From a virus, in IMG/VR virus record IMGVR_UViG_3300032665_000199, positions 1-22,863 of that record: DNA of 22,863 bases. One strand, 5' to 3'. Below, piece after piece: positions 1 to 4,837 of the stretch. Below the pieces are notes generated by a model, which saw only the letters and a list, made by a program, of their open reading frames with translations, ran no database searches and was not told where the DNA came from. A program made the translations under genes and the position numbers. Each line of letters begins with the position of its first letter. Positions within the stretch are counted from its first letter, which is position 1.

Positions 1-89
1 GAGTCGTCCTCCGGGATACCTTGCGGCTTGTATATTCATCCAACACAGATTACTTTGCTGTTAGGCTTTTTATCTGCTGGCAGTCAGTA

Positions 90-163
90 CCATATAGAAA
101 CACACTAATTACGTGCTACCGCCTCCAGCAATAGTCGCTACTCTAATGCATTTCTATATAGAG
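90..163. repeat. Structured element A (CCATATAGAAACACAC family)
   Basis: The left arm starts with CCATATAGAAACACAC at position 90, the same 16 bases as in element B at 315. The right arm at 151-159 (TTTCTATAT) pairs with ATATAGAAA, giving a 9-bp closing helix around about 50 bases. It is the weakest member: the outer CC does not pair. The function is unknown. It may be a small stable RNA, or an RNase III-type processing helix in the tRNA transcript. Confidence 0.45.
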
Positions 164-314
164 CCAGTCTCTCCTAGATGTCACGCCTAACGCTGACGTT
201 TGCGTATGTGATATACAATGTTGACTACCTTAGTGGCCCACAGTCACGTTTGTCCACTCGCTTCTAGGTCGCTACTAAAATGAGTAATTAGTTCATTTGT
301 TTTGCCATTACATA

Positions 315-396
315 CCATATAGAAACACACTACAAACGGGCGGTCGATATCGGCGTTAGCCAAGTCACTTACCCATAAGAATGTGTTTTTATATGG
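315..396. repeat. Structured element B (CCATATA stem family)
   Basis: The left arm CCATATAGAAACACA (315-329) pairs with TGTGTTTTTATATGG (382-396). This 15-bp helix has a single G-T pair on the + strand (A-C on the - strand) and encloses about 52 bases with no clear similarity to the interior of elements A, C or D. Its strand of action is not certain. A good leftward promoter lies 55 bases to the right. Confidence 0.6.
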
Positions 397-427
397 CTTT
401 CGCCACGTCAAATTTTTAAAGAACTGT

Positions 428-480
428 GTTAATTTCTTAACGTATGCATATATTATAACAAGTATTTCATTCTTTGCCAA
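428..480 (-). promoter_or_regulatory. Sigma70-like promoter plus 5' hairpin module (copy 1)
   Basis: Reading leftward, -35 TTGGCA (475-480), a 17-bp spacer and -10 TATAAT (452-457). It is followed after about 10 bases by GTTAAGAAATTAAC (428-441), a 5-bp stem with a GAAA tetraloop that would lie close to the 5' end of the RNA. The same promoter-hairpin arrangement occurs at 3321-3371 and 3419-3469. It would drive the noncoding region to its left. Confidence 0.75.
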
Positions 481-504
481 ATTGCTTGTTGCAATTTTAC
501 AACA

Positions 505-652
505 CCATATAGAAGACAACTGCGAAAACAATGTTGCTGGCCCGGCGTTGGTCGCGAAAACCCTTTCCTTTCCACTTGGCATTGTTAACTTCCAGTTACT
601 AGACTACAAGGGCCCTTGCGCCTGTGTTCACTGTCAATTGTCTTTTATATGG
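505..652. repeat. Structured element D (CCATATA stem family), abutting tRNA-Lys
   Basis: The left arm CCATATAGAAGACAACTG (505-522) pairs with CAATTGTCTTTTATATGG (635-652), with one G-T and one C-A position in 18. It encloses about 110 bases. The outer TGG of the right arm (650-652) is also the encoded CCA end of the adjacent tRNA-Lys on the - strand. The helix therefore begins exactly at the tRNA 3' end. Confidence 0.6.
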
Positions 653-725
653 TAGGACGTAAGAGATTTGAACTCTTGACCTCGGGATTAAAAGTCCCTT
701 GCTCTACCTACTGAGCTAACGTCCC
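650..725 (-). tRNA. tRNA-Lys (anticodon TTT)
   Basis: A cloverleaf can be folded by eye: acceptor GGGACGT/ACGTCCT, anticodon loop CTTTTAA (anticodon TTT, reads AAA/AAG), and T-loop TTCAAAT in an AAGAG/CTCTT stem. The discriminator is A and CCA is encoded (650-652). It is the second of two lysine tRNAs transcribed leftward, and the CCA is shared with the arm of structured element D. Confidence 0.93.
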
Positions 726-730
726 ATATT

Positions 731-806
731 TGGTCCCTCCGGGCAGACTCGAACTGCCAACCAGCGGATTAAGAGTCCGTTGCGCTACCAATTGCGCCAC
801 GAAGGG
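731..806 (-). tRNA. tRNA-Lys (anticodon CTT)
   Basis: Acceptor CCCTTCG/CGGAGGG, D-stem GCGC/GCGC, anticodon loop CTCTTAA (anticodon CTT, reads AAG), and T-arm GGCAG-TTCGAGT-CTGCC. The discriminator is A, followed by encoded CCA. It sits five bases upstream of the Lys(TTT) gene and downstream of a candidate promoter at 840-869. Confidence 0.92.
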
Positions 807-839
807 TTGGTGTATTAAAAGTTTCTTTAATGTCTTAAT

Positions 840-869
840 ACTATATTAAAGAGTTCTTTAATGTGCCAA
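840..869 (-). promoter_or_regulatory. Sigma70-like promoter for the two lysine tRNAs
   Basis: Leftward -35 TTGGCA (864-869), an 18-bp spacer and -10 TATAGT (840-845). The spacer contains the palindrome TTAAAGAACTCTTTAA, and an ATTAAAGAA copy recurs just downstream. The two tRNA-Lys genes follow directly. Confidence 0.55.
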
Positions 870-905
870 CCCTGACCAATACGGGATCAAGATTGACACT
901 ACTGT

Positions 906-1139
906 TTAGCAGACGCTTTCATATTCTTCTCCAATTAATTCTTTATCTTCATCATCTAAAAATGTGTTAAGTTTTGTCTTAACAATCTTGTAACTGTCAT
1001 AAATGCAATTACCTTCAAGTTCCCAATTATACTTTTCTTCAGCATACTTGGCTCTTGCTTTGCTATCAAACACTCCCAGCAATTCGGGTTCGCCAGGAGA
1101 ATGGTCATAAGTGATTCCATACAACATGTATAACTTCAT
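906..1139 (-). CDS. Small conserved-type protein, 77 aa (DUF7336-like)
   Basis: Encodes a 77-residue acidic protein. The ATG at 1139 is chosen because AAGGAAG sits five to seven bases upstream; the alternative TTG at 1157 would place this ribosome binding site inside the coding region. The order of features (hydrophobic start with YMLYG, an E-LLGVFDS stretch around residue 20, a helix with A-YAEEKY, then charged strands) resembles the small phage and bacterial proteins of the DUF7336 type, which have no known function. No catalytic motif is visible. It lies between tRNA-Gln (upstream) and the two tRNA-Lys genes. Leftward transcription likely starts at the 1254-1282 promoter, making it part of the tRNA transcript. 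The coding call rests on the ribosome binding site and sensible composition; the family resemblance is tentative. Confidence 0.7.
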   Translation of the reverse strand: MKLYMLYGITYDHSPGEPELLGVFDSKARAKYAEEKYNWELEGNCIYDSYKIVKTKLNTFLDDEDKELIGEEYESVC

Positions 1140-1168
1140 AAACTTCCTTTTTAACAACTAACAAACTT

Positions 1169-1242
1169 TGGCAGGGGATGAAAGAATCGAACTTTCGACG
1201 ATGGAATCAAAATCCACTGTTATACCATTTAACTAATCCCCA
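1169..1242 (-). tRNA. tRNA-Gln (anticodon TTG)
   Basis: Acceptor TGGGGAT/ATCCCCT pairs at six of seven positions (the first is T-T, in keeping with the weak first pair usual in glutamine tRNAs). The anticodon loop is TTTTGAT (anticodon TTG) and the T-arm GAAAG-TTCGATT-CTTTC. The discriminator is G and CCA is encoded. It starts a few bases downstream of a consensus-like promoter at 1254-1282. Confidence 0.9.
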
Positions 1243-1253
1243 ACTGATTTAAT

Positions 1254-1282
1254 ATTGTAACAGTAACATCATTTACTGTCAA
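1254..1282 (-). promoter_or_regulatory. Sigma70-like promoter for tRNA-Gln and the 77-aa gene
   Basis: Leftward -35 TTGACA (1277-1282), a 17-bp spacer and -10 TACAAT (1254-1259). Flanking and spacer bases (AAATTTG before, AAATGATGTTA inside) are nearly identical to the promoter at 3343-3371, suggesting duplication of a promoter cassette. The predicted start is just before tRNA-Gln. Confidence 0.75.
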
Positions 1283-1285
1283 ATT

Positions 1286-1375
1286 TGGCGGAATGACTGA
1301 GACTCGAACTCAGAAAGCAGCTTTCACTACTCGACGGATTAGCAATCCGCTCCAATACCATTATGGGACCATTCC
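1286..1375 (-). tRNA. tRNA-Ser (anticodon GCT)
   Basis: Acceptor GGAATGG/TCATTCC, anticodon stem GCGGA/TCCGT with loop TTGCTAA (anticodon GCT), a long variable arm typical of serine tRNAs, and T-arm CTGAG-TTCGAGT-CTCAG. The discriminator is G and CCA is encoded (1286-1288). The CCA end overlaps the upstream edge of the promoter for tRNA-Gln. Confidence 0.93.
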
Positions 1376-1393
1376 GTATTACTAAATACTAAT

Positions 1394-2038
1394 ATGCATT
1401 ATTTTCAAAAACTTAATTTACCCTACCCATTAAAAGATCAAAATTCCTACAATCAATTATTGGAAGAGAAAAAATTACCTGCGTCGCGACAAACGCTAAA
1501 CCGTATCAACAACTATGATACAGGACTTACCAATTGGCAACGTTATGTCAATCAAGAACTAATTAAAATATTTGAATCACTTAACCTAACACCTTTTCAC
1601 GTCATTGCATTTGGCTGGACTGATAAAAAATCAAGTAAAACTTATGTTCATTCAGACATCATACTTAACGAAGAAGGCAAATGGGAAGACTACCCAGCAG
1701 CCATTAACTGGGAATTAGTTCCATCACATATTAAAATGGATTGGTATGATCCAACAGGGGTTGAATCATTTGAACCAAATGCTGCTGATTACAACACTTA
1801 CCAATTTCAAGGTAGGAAGTACGGTGCCGAACTTAATAAAGATGCCGGTAGTTTAAAACTATTAGAATCCTATATTGCTACAACCGGAATTCCGGCTTTG
1901 CTTAGAACTGACATCCCACATCAAGTAGCAAGTCTTTCATTAAAACAACAAAGAATGTGTTTAAGCATACGTTTCCCCAAACATCAAATTGCGTCTTATG
2001 CAGATGCATTGGAAATATTTAAAGACTACATTATTTAA
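1394..2038 (+). CDS. Putative 2OG-Fe(II) oxygenase-like protein, 214 aa
   Basis: The protein has the signature order of a double-stranded beta-helix iron/2-oxoglutarate oxygenase. H86-x-D88 (in YVHSDI) is followed by an AAINWELV strand near residue 102. A distal His176 lies in TDIPHQV, with Arg187 eleven residues later before a CLSIRF strand. These fit the metal facial triad and 2OG-carboxylate arginine of hydroxylases related to aspartyl/asparaginyl beta-hydroxylases. The substrate is unknown. It is cytoplasmic, with no signal peptide. A TAAATACT motif (1383-1390) ends three bases before the ATG and no ribosome binding site is visible, so the mRNA may be leaderless. It sits on the + strand inside a leftward tRNA array, so tRNA read-through would be antisense to it. 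It is smaller than, and not obviously alignable with, the oxygenase at 3506. The fold call is moderate; the enzymatic role is inference. Confidence 0.65.
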   Translation: MHYFQKLNLPYPLKDQNSYNQLLEEKKLPASRQTLNRINNYDTGLTNWQRYVNQELIKIFESLNLTPFHVIAFGWTDKKSSKTYVHSDIILNEEGKWEDYPAAINWELVPSHIKMDWYDPTGVESFEPNAADYNTYQFQGRKYGAELNKDAGSLKLLESYIATTGIPALLRTDIPHQVASLSLKQQRMCLSIRFPKHQIASYADALEIFKDYII

Positions 2039-2040
2039 TT

Positions 2041-2126
2041 TGGTGGAGAAAGTAAGATTCGAACCTACTCATCCTAAGGAAACAGATTTACAGTCTGCCG
2101 CGCCTCTCCCACTGCGCCGTTTCTCC
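2041..2126 (-). tRNA. tRNA-Tyr (anticodon GTA)
   Basis: Acceptor GGAGAAA/TTTCTCC, anticodon stem GCAGA/TCTGT with loop CTGTAAA (anticodon GTA), a long variable arm as expected for bacterial tyrosine tRNA, and T-arm GTAGG-TTCGAAT-CTTAC. The discriminator is A and CCA is encoded (2041-2043). The 3' end lies two bases from the stop codon of the convergent oxygenase gene. Confidence 0.94.
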
Positions 2127-2132
2127 AAATTT

Positions 2133-2207
2133 TGGTGGACCGTGGGAGGATCGAACTCCCACCTAAGGCTTGCAAAGCCCCCGTGCTCCCATTATCACTA
2201 ACAGCCC
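2133..2207 (-). tRNA. tRNA-Ala (anticodon TGC)
   Basis: Acceptor GGGCTGT/ACGGTCC (with G-T pairs), anticodon stem GGGGC/GCCTT with loop TTTGCAA (anticodon TGC), and T-arm GGGAG-TTCGATC-CTCCC. The discriminator is A and CCA is encoded. A G3-T70 pair, the alanine identity element, is present in the acceptor stem. Confidence 0.9.
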
Positions 2208-2218
2208 ATAACTTTTAC

Positions 2219-2294
2219 TGGGGTGTCATATGAGGATCGAACTCATACAATCAGTTCCACAAACTGAGGTGCAGACCACTACACTAATGACACC
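2219..2294 (-). tRNA. tRNA-His (anticodon GTG)
   Basis: Anticodon loop TTGTGGA (anticodon GTG) in a TCAGT/ACTGA stem, and T-arm ATGAG-TTCGATC-CTCAT. The acceptor end reads GGTGTCAT with ATGACACC before CCA. This gives the histidine-specific encoded G-1 paired with C73, as in E. coli tRNA-His. CCA is encoded. Confidence 0.93.
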
Positions 2295-2299
2295 ATTGA

Positions 2300-2368
2300 C
2301 CATATAGAAACACATTCGGCTAAATTTACTTTCGTACCGGATGCCTTAATGAATGTGTTTTTATATGG
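2300..2368. repeat. Structured element C (best CCATATA stem)
   Basis: CCATATAGAAACACATTC (2300-2317) and GAATGTGTTTTTATATGG (2351-2368) form an 18-bp helix whose only non-Watson-Crick position is a G-T pair on the + strand (A-C on the - strand). An inner GGC/GCC pair extends it around a TTAAT bulge. It lies five bases upstream of tRNA-His in the leftward direction. The interior is unlike those of A, B and D. Confidence 0.65.
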
Positions 2369-2505
2369 TGGACACAAGTTTTGAGGACGGCCCATTAGTA
2401 GATCACTACCACCTGTTACATTGATGTACGTACTATTGCTTGCCCCAAGGATTAGTGCACTACCTTGGTGACTCATACTGAATGATGTAACCCATACGCT
2501 GCTCT
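2369..2505 (-). ncRNA. Possible structured RNA between tRNA-Arg and element C
   Basis: No tRNA or convincing gene. GTTACAT (2415-2421) pairs with ATGTAAC (2485-2491), and inside it CCAAGG (2445-2450) pairs with CCTTGG (2463-2468), giving a two-tier stem. A - strand open frame crosses this stretch, but it also crosses element C, tRNA-Arg and part of tRNA-His, so it is treated as chance. T4 has small stable RNAs of unknown function in its tRNA cluster, which is the nearest precedent. Confidence 0.35.
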
Positions 2506-2580
2506 TGGTGCCGCTACATGGAATCGAACCACGATCACCGCGTTCGTAGCACGGTATATTATCCATTATACTATAGCGAC
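2506..2580 (-). tRNA. tRNA-Arg (anticodon ACG)
   Basis: Acceptor GTCGCTA/TAGCGGC, anticodon stem CCGTG/CGCGG with loop CTACGAA (anticodon ACG, read as ICG after deamination by the host), and T-arm CGTGG-TTCGATT-CCATG. The discriminator is A and CCA is encoded (2506-2508). Confidence 0.9.
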
Positions 2581-2584
2581 TAAT

Positions 2585-2660
2585 TGGTTGCGGGAGGAGG
2601 AATTGAACCTACCATCTATGAGCTTATGAGACTCATGTGCGACCACTACACTTTCCCGCC
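2585..2660 (-). tRNA. tRNA-Met (anticodon CAT), initiator-like acceptor end
   Basis: The anticodon loop is CTCATAA (anticodon CAT) in a TGAGT/GCTCA stem. The acceptor pairs as GCGGGA/TCCCGC at positions 2-7, leaving G1 opposite A72, then A73 and encoded CCA. A mismatch at 1-72 is an initiator hallmark, but the three G-C pairs of an initiator anticodon stem are absent. The T-arm GTAGG-TTCAATT-CCTCC has one mismatch and position 8 is A rather than T. It could instead be an isoleucine tRNA with a modified CAT anticodon; the sequence does not decide. Confidence 0.78.
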
Positions 2661-2670
2661 ATTAAAATAT

Positions 2671-2746
2671 TGGTACATCGTACGAGATTCGAACTCGTGT
2701 ACCCGCCGTGAAAGGGCGGTGTCCTAGGCCTCTAGACGAACGATGC
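2671..2746 (-). tRNA. tRNA-Glu (anticodon TTC)
   Basis: Acceptor GCATCGT/ACGATGT, anticodon stem CCGCC/GGCGG with loop CTTTCAC (anticodon TTC), and T-arm ACGAG-TTCGAAT-CTCGT. The discriminator is A and CCA is encoded. Confidence 0.93.
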
Positions 2747-2817
2747 CGATTAGATTGGACTTACATTTAACTAGACTCTGCATTGACGGCTCGCCTTGTT
2801 AAAATGCCAGAAAACTT

Positions 2818-2895
2818 TGGCGGTCTCAACGGGATTCGAACCCGTGATCTCCTGCGTGACAGGCAGGCATATTAGGCCAACTATACTATGAGACC
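2818..2895 (-). tRNA. tRNA-Asp (anticodon GTC)
   Basis: Acceptor GGTCTCA/TGAGACC, anticodon stem CCTGC/GCAGG with loop CTGTCAC (anticodon GTC), and T-arm ACGGG-TTCGAAT-CCCGT. The discriminator is G, as expected for aspartate, and CCA is encoded (2818-2820). It is the first tRNA downstream of the noncoding leader region 2896-3330. Confidence 0.94.
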
Positions 2896-2904
2896 AAAAT
2901 TGTT

Positions 2905-2972
2905 AGTAGTTGGAGAGTACCACTCACTTCTCTCTTTATTACCAGTGGGTTTAATCTAGAGTTTCAACTACT
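2905..2972 (-). ncRNA. Structured element G with possible pseudoknot
   Basis: AGTAGTTG (2905-2912) and CAACTACT (2965-2972) close a domain of about 50 bases, nine bases upstream of tRNA-Asp. Inside, GGAGAG (2912-2917) can pair with CTCTCT (2930-2935) while CCACT (2920-2924) can pair with AGTGG (2944-2948). The two pairings interleave, which is the topology of an H-type pseudoknot. No homologous family recognised. Confidence 0.4.
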
Positions 2973-3237
2973 TTAAAAAACACTTGAGGAACTCCCTATC
3001 TGTCGCCACCGCCTGTTCGTGTCCTACTAGGGGCTTACGTTTTAAACATCCCCGGGTACCGTCTTCCGGGCTTTAGTTCGTCATTACTGCCTACATACCC
3101 GTCGCTATCGCCAGAGCCGCATGACTGATGTCAGTGCCCTTGTTTCATGTAATGTGTGCTATAGGCCCCGTCGGGCCGTACCATATGCTCAAGCAACACA
3201 TTACCTAACGGTGTAGGTAACCTCAAATGTGTTTTAA
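2973..3237 (-). ncRNA. Noncoding structured leader region, includes element F
   Basis: No gene visible. TAATGTGTGCT (3150-3160) pairs with AGC-A-ACACATTA (3192-3203), 11 bp with one bulge, around a GGCCC-CGTC-GGGCC hairpin at 3164-3177. Further hairpins are CCCGG/CCGGG near 3052-3070 and ACCTA/TAGGT near 3204-3219. The region is downstream of two leftward promoters and upstream of tRNA-Asp. No known RNA family recognised (it does not read as tmRNA or RNase P RNA). Confidence 0.4.
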
Positions 3238-3272
3238 AGTAGTGCTTCTTGCGAAGCAAAACTAGCACTACT
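3238..3272 (-). terminator. Strong hairpin, possible terminator or attenuator
   Basis: AGTAGTGCT (3238-3246) pairs perfectly with AGCACTACT (3264-3272) around a smaller TTGC/GCAA hairpin. In the leftward direction it is followed by TTTAAAA, a weak T tract. It lies about 70 bases downstream of the promoter at 3343-3371 and overlaps the end of a 14-codon reading frame. Confidence 0.4.
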
Positions 3273-3312
3273 CGAATAATTTTTTAATGAACTCTGTAAC
3301 TAACTCAATCAT
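3268..3312 (-). CDS. Possible 14-aa leader peptide
   Basis: An ATG at 3312 opens MIELVTEFIKKLFE, an amphipathic-looking peptide, whose TAG stop lies inside the upstream arm of the hairpin at 3238-3272. It is the first ATG after the 5' hairpin of the promoter at 3321-3371. There is no convincing ribosome binding site (CAGTAACAA precedes it). The arrangement resembles an attenuator leader peptide or a small toxin, but a frame this short could be chance. Confidence 0.22.
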   Translation of the reverse strand: MIELVTEFIKKLFE

Positions 3313-3320
3313 TTGTTACT

Positions 3321-3371
3321 GTTAATTTCTTAACTTGTATCTATTGTAACACTAACATCATTTCTTTGCAA
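3321..3371 (-). promoter_or_regulatory. Sigma70-like promoter plus 5' hairpin module (copy 2)
   Basis: Leftward -35 TTGCAA (3366-3371), a 17-bp spacer and -10 TACAAT (3343-3348), then GTTAAGAAATTAAC (3321-3334). The promoter body closely matches the one at 1254-1282 (shared AAATTTG and AAATGATGTTA). It would drive the structured region and the Asp to Tyr tRNA string. Confidence 0.75.
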
Positions 3372-3418
3372 ATTTGGTGTTGTTATTACGCTACACACTT
3401 GTTATCTCAATTAACTTA

Positions 3419-3469
3419 GTTAATTTCTTAACATGTCTCTATTATAGCGGAGTATTCATTTCTCCACAA
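3419..3469 (-). promoter_or_regulatory. Sigma70-like promoter plus 5' hairpin module (copy 3)
   Basis: Leftward -35 TTGTGG (3464-3469), a 17-bp spacer and -10 TATAAT (3441-3446), followed by GTTAAGAAATTAAC (3419-3432). It is tandem to copy 2, about 98 bases upstream of it, and divergent from the oxygenase gene that starts at 3506. Confidence 0.75.
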
Positions 3470-3505
3470 ATTTTGAGTTGCATAAAAACAACAGTTAAAT
3501 ACTCT

Positions 3506-4252
3506 ATGAACATTAAAGTAATAGATAATACAGTTCCGCTAGAACTGCGAACTAGTGTTTGGGAATATATTTTAAACCAAACTTGGTATATAAAGTACAA
3601 GCAGGATTCATCAATTGACTCATACATACCTAATAAAGAAGGTATAGATATACCTAACAAAAATCCCGTAGCAACTGGCGGTACTACTCTGGCAAGAACG
3701 CCTTTTGCAAAAGATGTGCATTATTTAAAAGCCAAGCACCGGATAATTTATAATCTTTGGGAGGTTATCAATAAATCATTAGGTAACCAATACGAGATAA
3801 CTGGGTATACAGAAGGAATGCCAGTACCCAGTAATTTCAAACATATCAAAACTTTAGTGCCTGGGCTAACCGATGGGTGGCGGGTTTATACAAATTGTCA
3901 ATACCAAGAAAATATAAAACACAGTCACGGTATACACCGAGACAATCCTGATTTAAGCGATAGCTCTTCTGTGACTATTTTGTATGTTGCCAATTTGGAA
4001 TGGTATCCAAGTTGGTTTGCTGAATGTGTGTATTATAATGATGATGTGACTGGAGACGTGCAAAATTTCCAAGGTAAAGATATTGATGCGCAACAACGAA
4101 ATTTTAATTTAGGTTGGGCACAACAAATTGTAAGTCCGGTTCCCGGAAGGATTATTTGCTACGACAGTCGTACACTACATACTACTCGCCCGGCAGCCAT
4201 ATGGGCGCCTGGACCCAGAGTTACAATTGCATTTAGAGCACGTTTAAAATAA
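3506..4252 (+). CDS. 2OG-Fe(II) oxygenase family protein, 248 aa
   Basis: Likely an iron/2-oxoglutarate-dependent dioxygenase of the prolyl-4-hydroxylase-like phage type. H144-x-D146 (in GIHRDNP) is followed by a SSVTILYVAN strand. PVPGRIICYDSRTLHTTRP then carries the distal H225, and R238 lies in RVTIAFRARL at the C-terminus. The set matches HxD...H...R. The substrate is unknown; it could be a protein, a nucleotide or a small molecule. The ATG at 3506 is chosen although the frame stays open to 3374: the extra 44 codons run through the promoter modules of the opposite strand, and the MNIKVIDN start is typical. A TAAATACT motif ends two bases before the ATG with no ribosome binding site, as for the 1394 gene. 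It is followed immediately by tRNA-Ser on the other strand. The family call is good; the specific role is unknown. Confidence 0.82.
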   Translation: MNIKVIDNTVPLELRTSVWEYILNQTWYIKYKQDSSIDSYIPNKEGIDIPNKNPVATGGTTLARTPFAKDVHYLKAKHRIIYNLWEVINKSLGNQYEITGYTEGMPVPSNFKHIKTLVPGLTDGWRVYTNCQYQENIKHSHGIHRDNPDLSDSSSVTILYVANLEWYPSWFAECVYYNDDVTGDVQNFQGKDIDAQQRNFNLGWAQQIVSPVPGRIICYDSRTLHTTRPAAIWAPGPRVTIAFRARLK

Positions 4253-4253
4253 T

Positions 4254-4344
4254 TGGCGGAAGGCTAGAGAGTCGAACTCTAAAGGCGCTACTAACGCTCG
4301 ACGGTTTTCAAGACCGGTTCCATCGCCATTTGGATTGGCCTTCC
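4254..4344 (-). tRNA. tRNA-Ser (anticodon TGA)
   Basis: Acceptor GGAAGGC/GCCTTCC, anticodon loop CTTGAAA (anticodon TGA) in a CCGGT/ACCGT stem, a long variable arm, and T-loop TTCGACT. The discriminator is G and CCA is encoded (4254-4256). It lies downstream of a structured noncoding stretch in the leftward direction and overlaps nothing; the oxygenase stop codon is at its 3' edge. Confidence 0.92.
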
Positions 4345-4672
4345 ATTGTAAGTAACACAACACCACAGTTGGAACACTTATCTTGCGAACTGCCCCGTCA
4401 TAGTTTATCAATCTATCGGCTTTTTTCGTCTGGGTGTTGTATTCTAAAACACACCAGTGTCACGGGATCCGTGCCTGCCTTAGTGGGCTCTCATTGCCCC
4501 CAGGAATCTTCATCTCGTATGTTTTAGAATACCCTCTTGGTAGAGGATATGATAGGGTTGATACCCTACCCAGGAGTCTTACTCGGCACGTTGTCGCCAT
4601 GCCATTCATGTATCCTGTCCGCCCGTTTAAAGTTTTAATGACTTTAGGTCCTCGTTACCTGTAACATTTTGA
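4345..4672 (-). ncRNA. Noncoding structured region, includes element E
   Basis: No gene visible. Element E (4439-4532) is closed by GTATTCTAAAACACA (4439-4453) and TATGTTTTAGAATAC (4518-4532), 15 positions with one C-A/T-G. It contains the hairpins CACGG-GAT-CCGTG (about 4459-4471) and GGGC/GCCC, so it would fold as a multi-branched domain. Next to it are the small hairpins CCTCT-TGGT-AGAGG (4533-4546) and TAGGG-TTGATA-CCCTA. Its architecture (long AT-rich closing helix, GC-rich interior) parallels elements A-D, but the arm sequence differs. Confidence 0.4.
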
Positions 4673-4825
4673 TTAGCGGTTTTCAGCCAATCGTTTTGCC
4701 TGTTCTGCAAGAGCCTGCACATAATGCTCTGCCCTCGCCAACTTAGCTTCTATTAGAGCTAGCCTTTGTTCCTGTGTAAGAACAGTAGGCACTTGCTCCA
4801 CTAACTTTTTCTTTTCTGTTCTCAT
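4673..4825 (-). CDS. Small charged helical protein, 50 aa
   Basis: Encodes 50 residues starting MRTEKKKLVEQ. The remainder is one continuous predicted helix rich in Ala, Glu, Leu, Arg and Lys (TQEQRLALIEAKLARAEHY and onward), with leucine/alanine spacing suggesting a coiled coil. ATG 4825 is preceded by AGGA eight to ten bases upstream. The frame remains open to 4888, but the longer version would begin inside a terminator hairpin, so the short form is preferred. No family is recognised. It follows the terminator of the 4902-5039 unit and precedes the structured region and tRNA-Ser. Confidence 0.6.
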   Translation of the reverse strand: MRTEKKKLVEQVPTVLTQEQRLALIEAKLARAEHYVQALAEQAKRLAENR

Positions 4826-4837
4826 TTTTCGTATCCT

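Larger units (their letters stand above)
1..427 (-). other. Noncoding region with structured elements
   Basis: No convincing gene is visible here on either strand; open frames are short, lack ribosome binding sites and cross strong hairpins. The stretch holds two of the CCATATA-type stem elements (90-163 and 315-396, listed separately). It lies immediately downstream of a good leftward sigma70-like promoter at 452-480, so it is probably transcribed leftward as noncoding RNA. Between the elements (164-314) and in the first 89 bases I see nothing I can name. Confidence 0.5.

Noticed and set aside
244-655. Overlapping open frames of 112 and 90 codons on both strands
   Set aside because: They cross elements B and D and a consensus promoter, lack ribosome binding sites, and their repeat-like parts arise from the promoter-hairpin cassette.
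2279-2566. 95-codon frame on the - strand
   Set aside because: It runs through tRNA-Arg, element C and the start of tRNA-His; no ribosome binding site.
3374-3505. N-terminal extension of the 2OG oxygenase
   Set aside because: The 44 extra codons pass through the promoter-hairpin modules of the other strand; the ATG at 3506 starts the family-like sequence.
4330-4664. Two + strand frames of 65 and 76 codons
   Set aside because: They overlap tRNA-Ser and the structured element E, have no start signal and no protein-like pattern.
1-4672. CRISPR array as explanation for the CCATATA repeats
   Set aside because: Copies are few, irregularly spaced and arranged as inverted pairs closing stems; there are no regular repeats and spacers.
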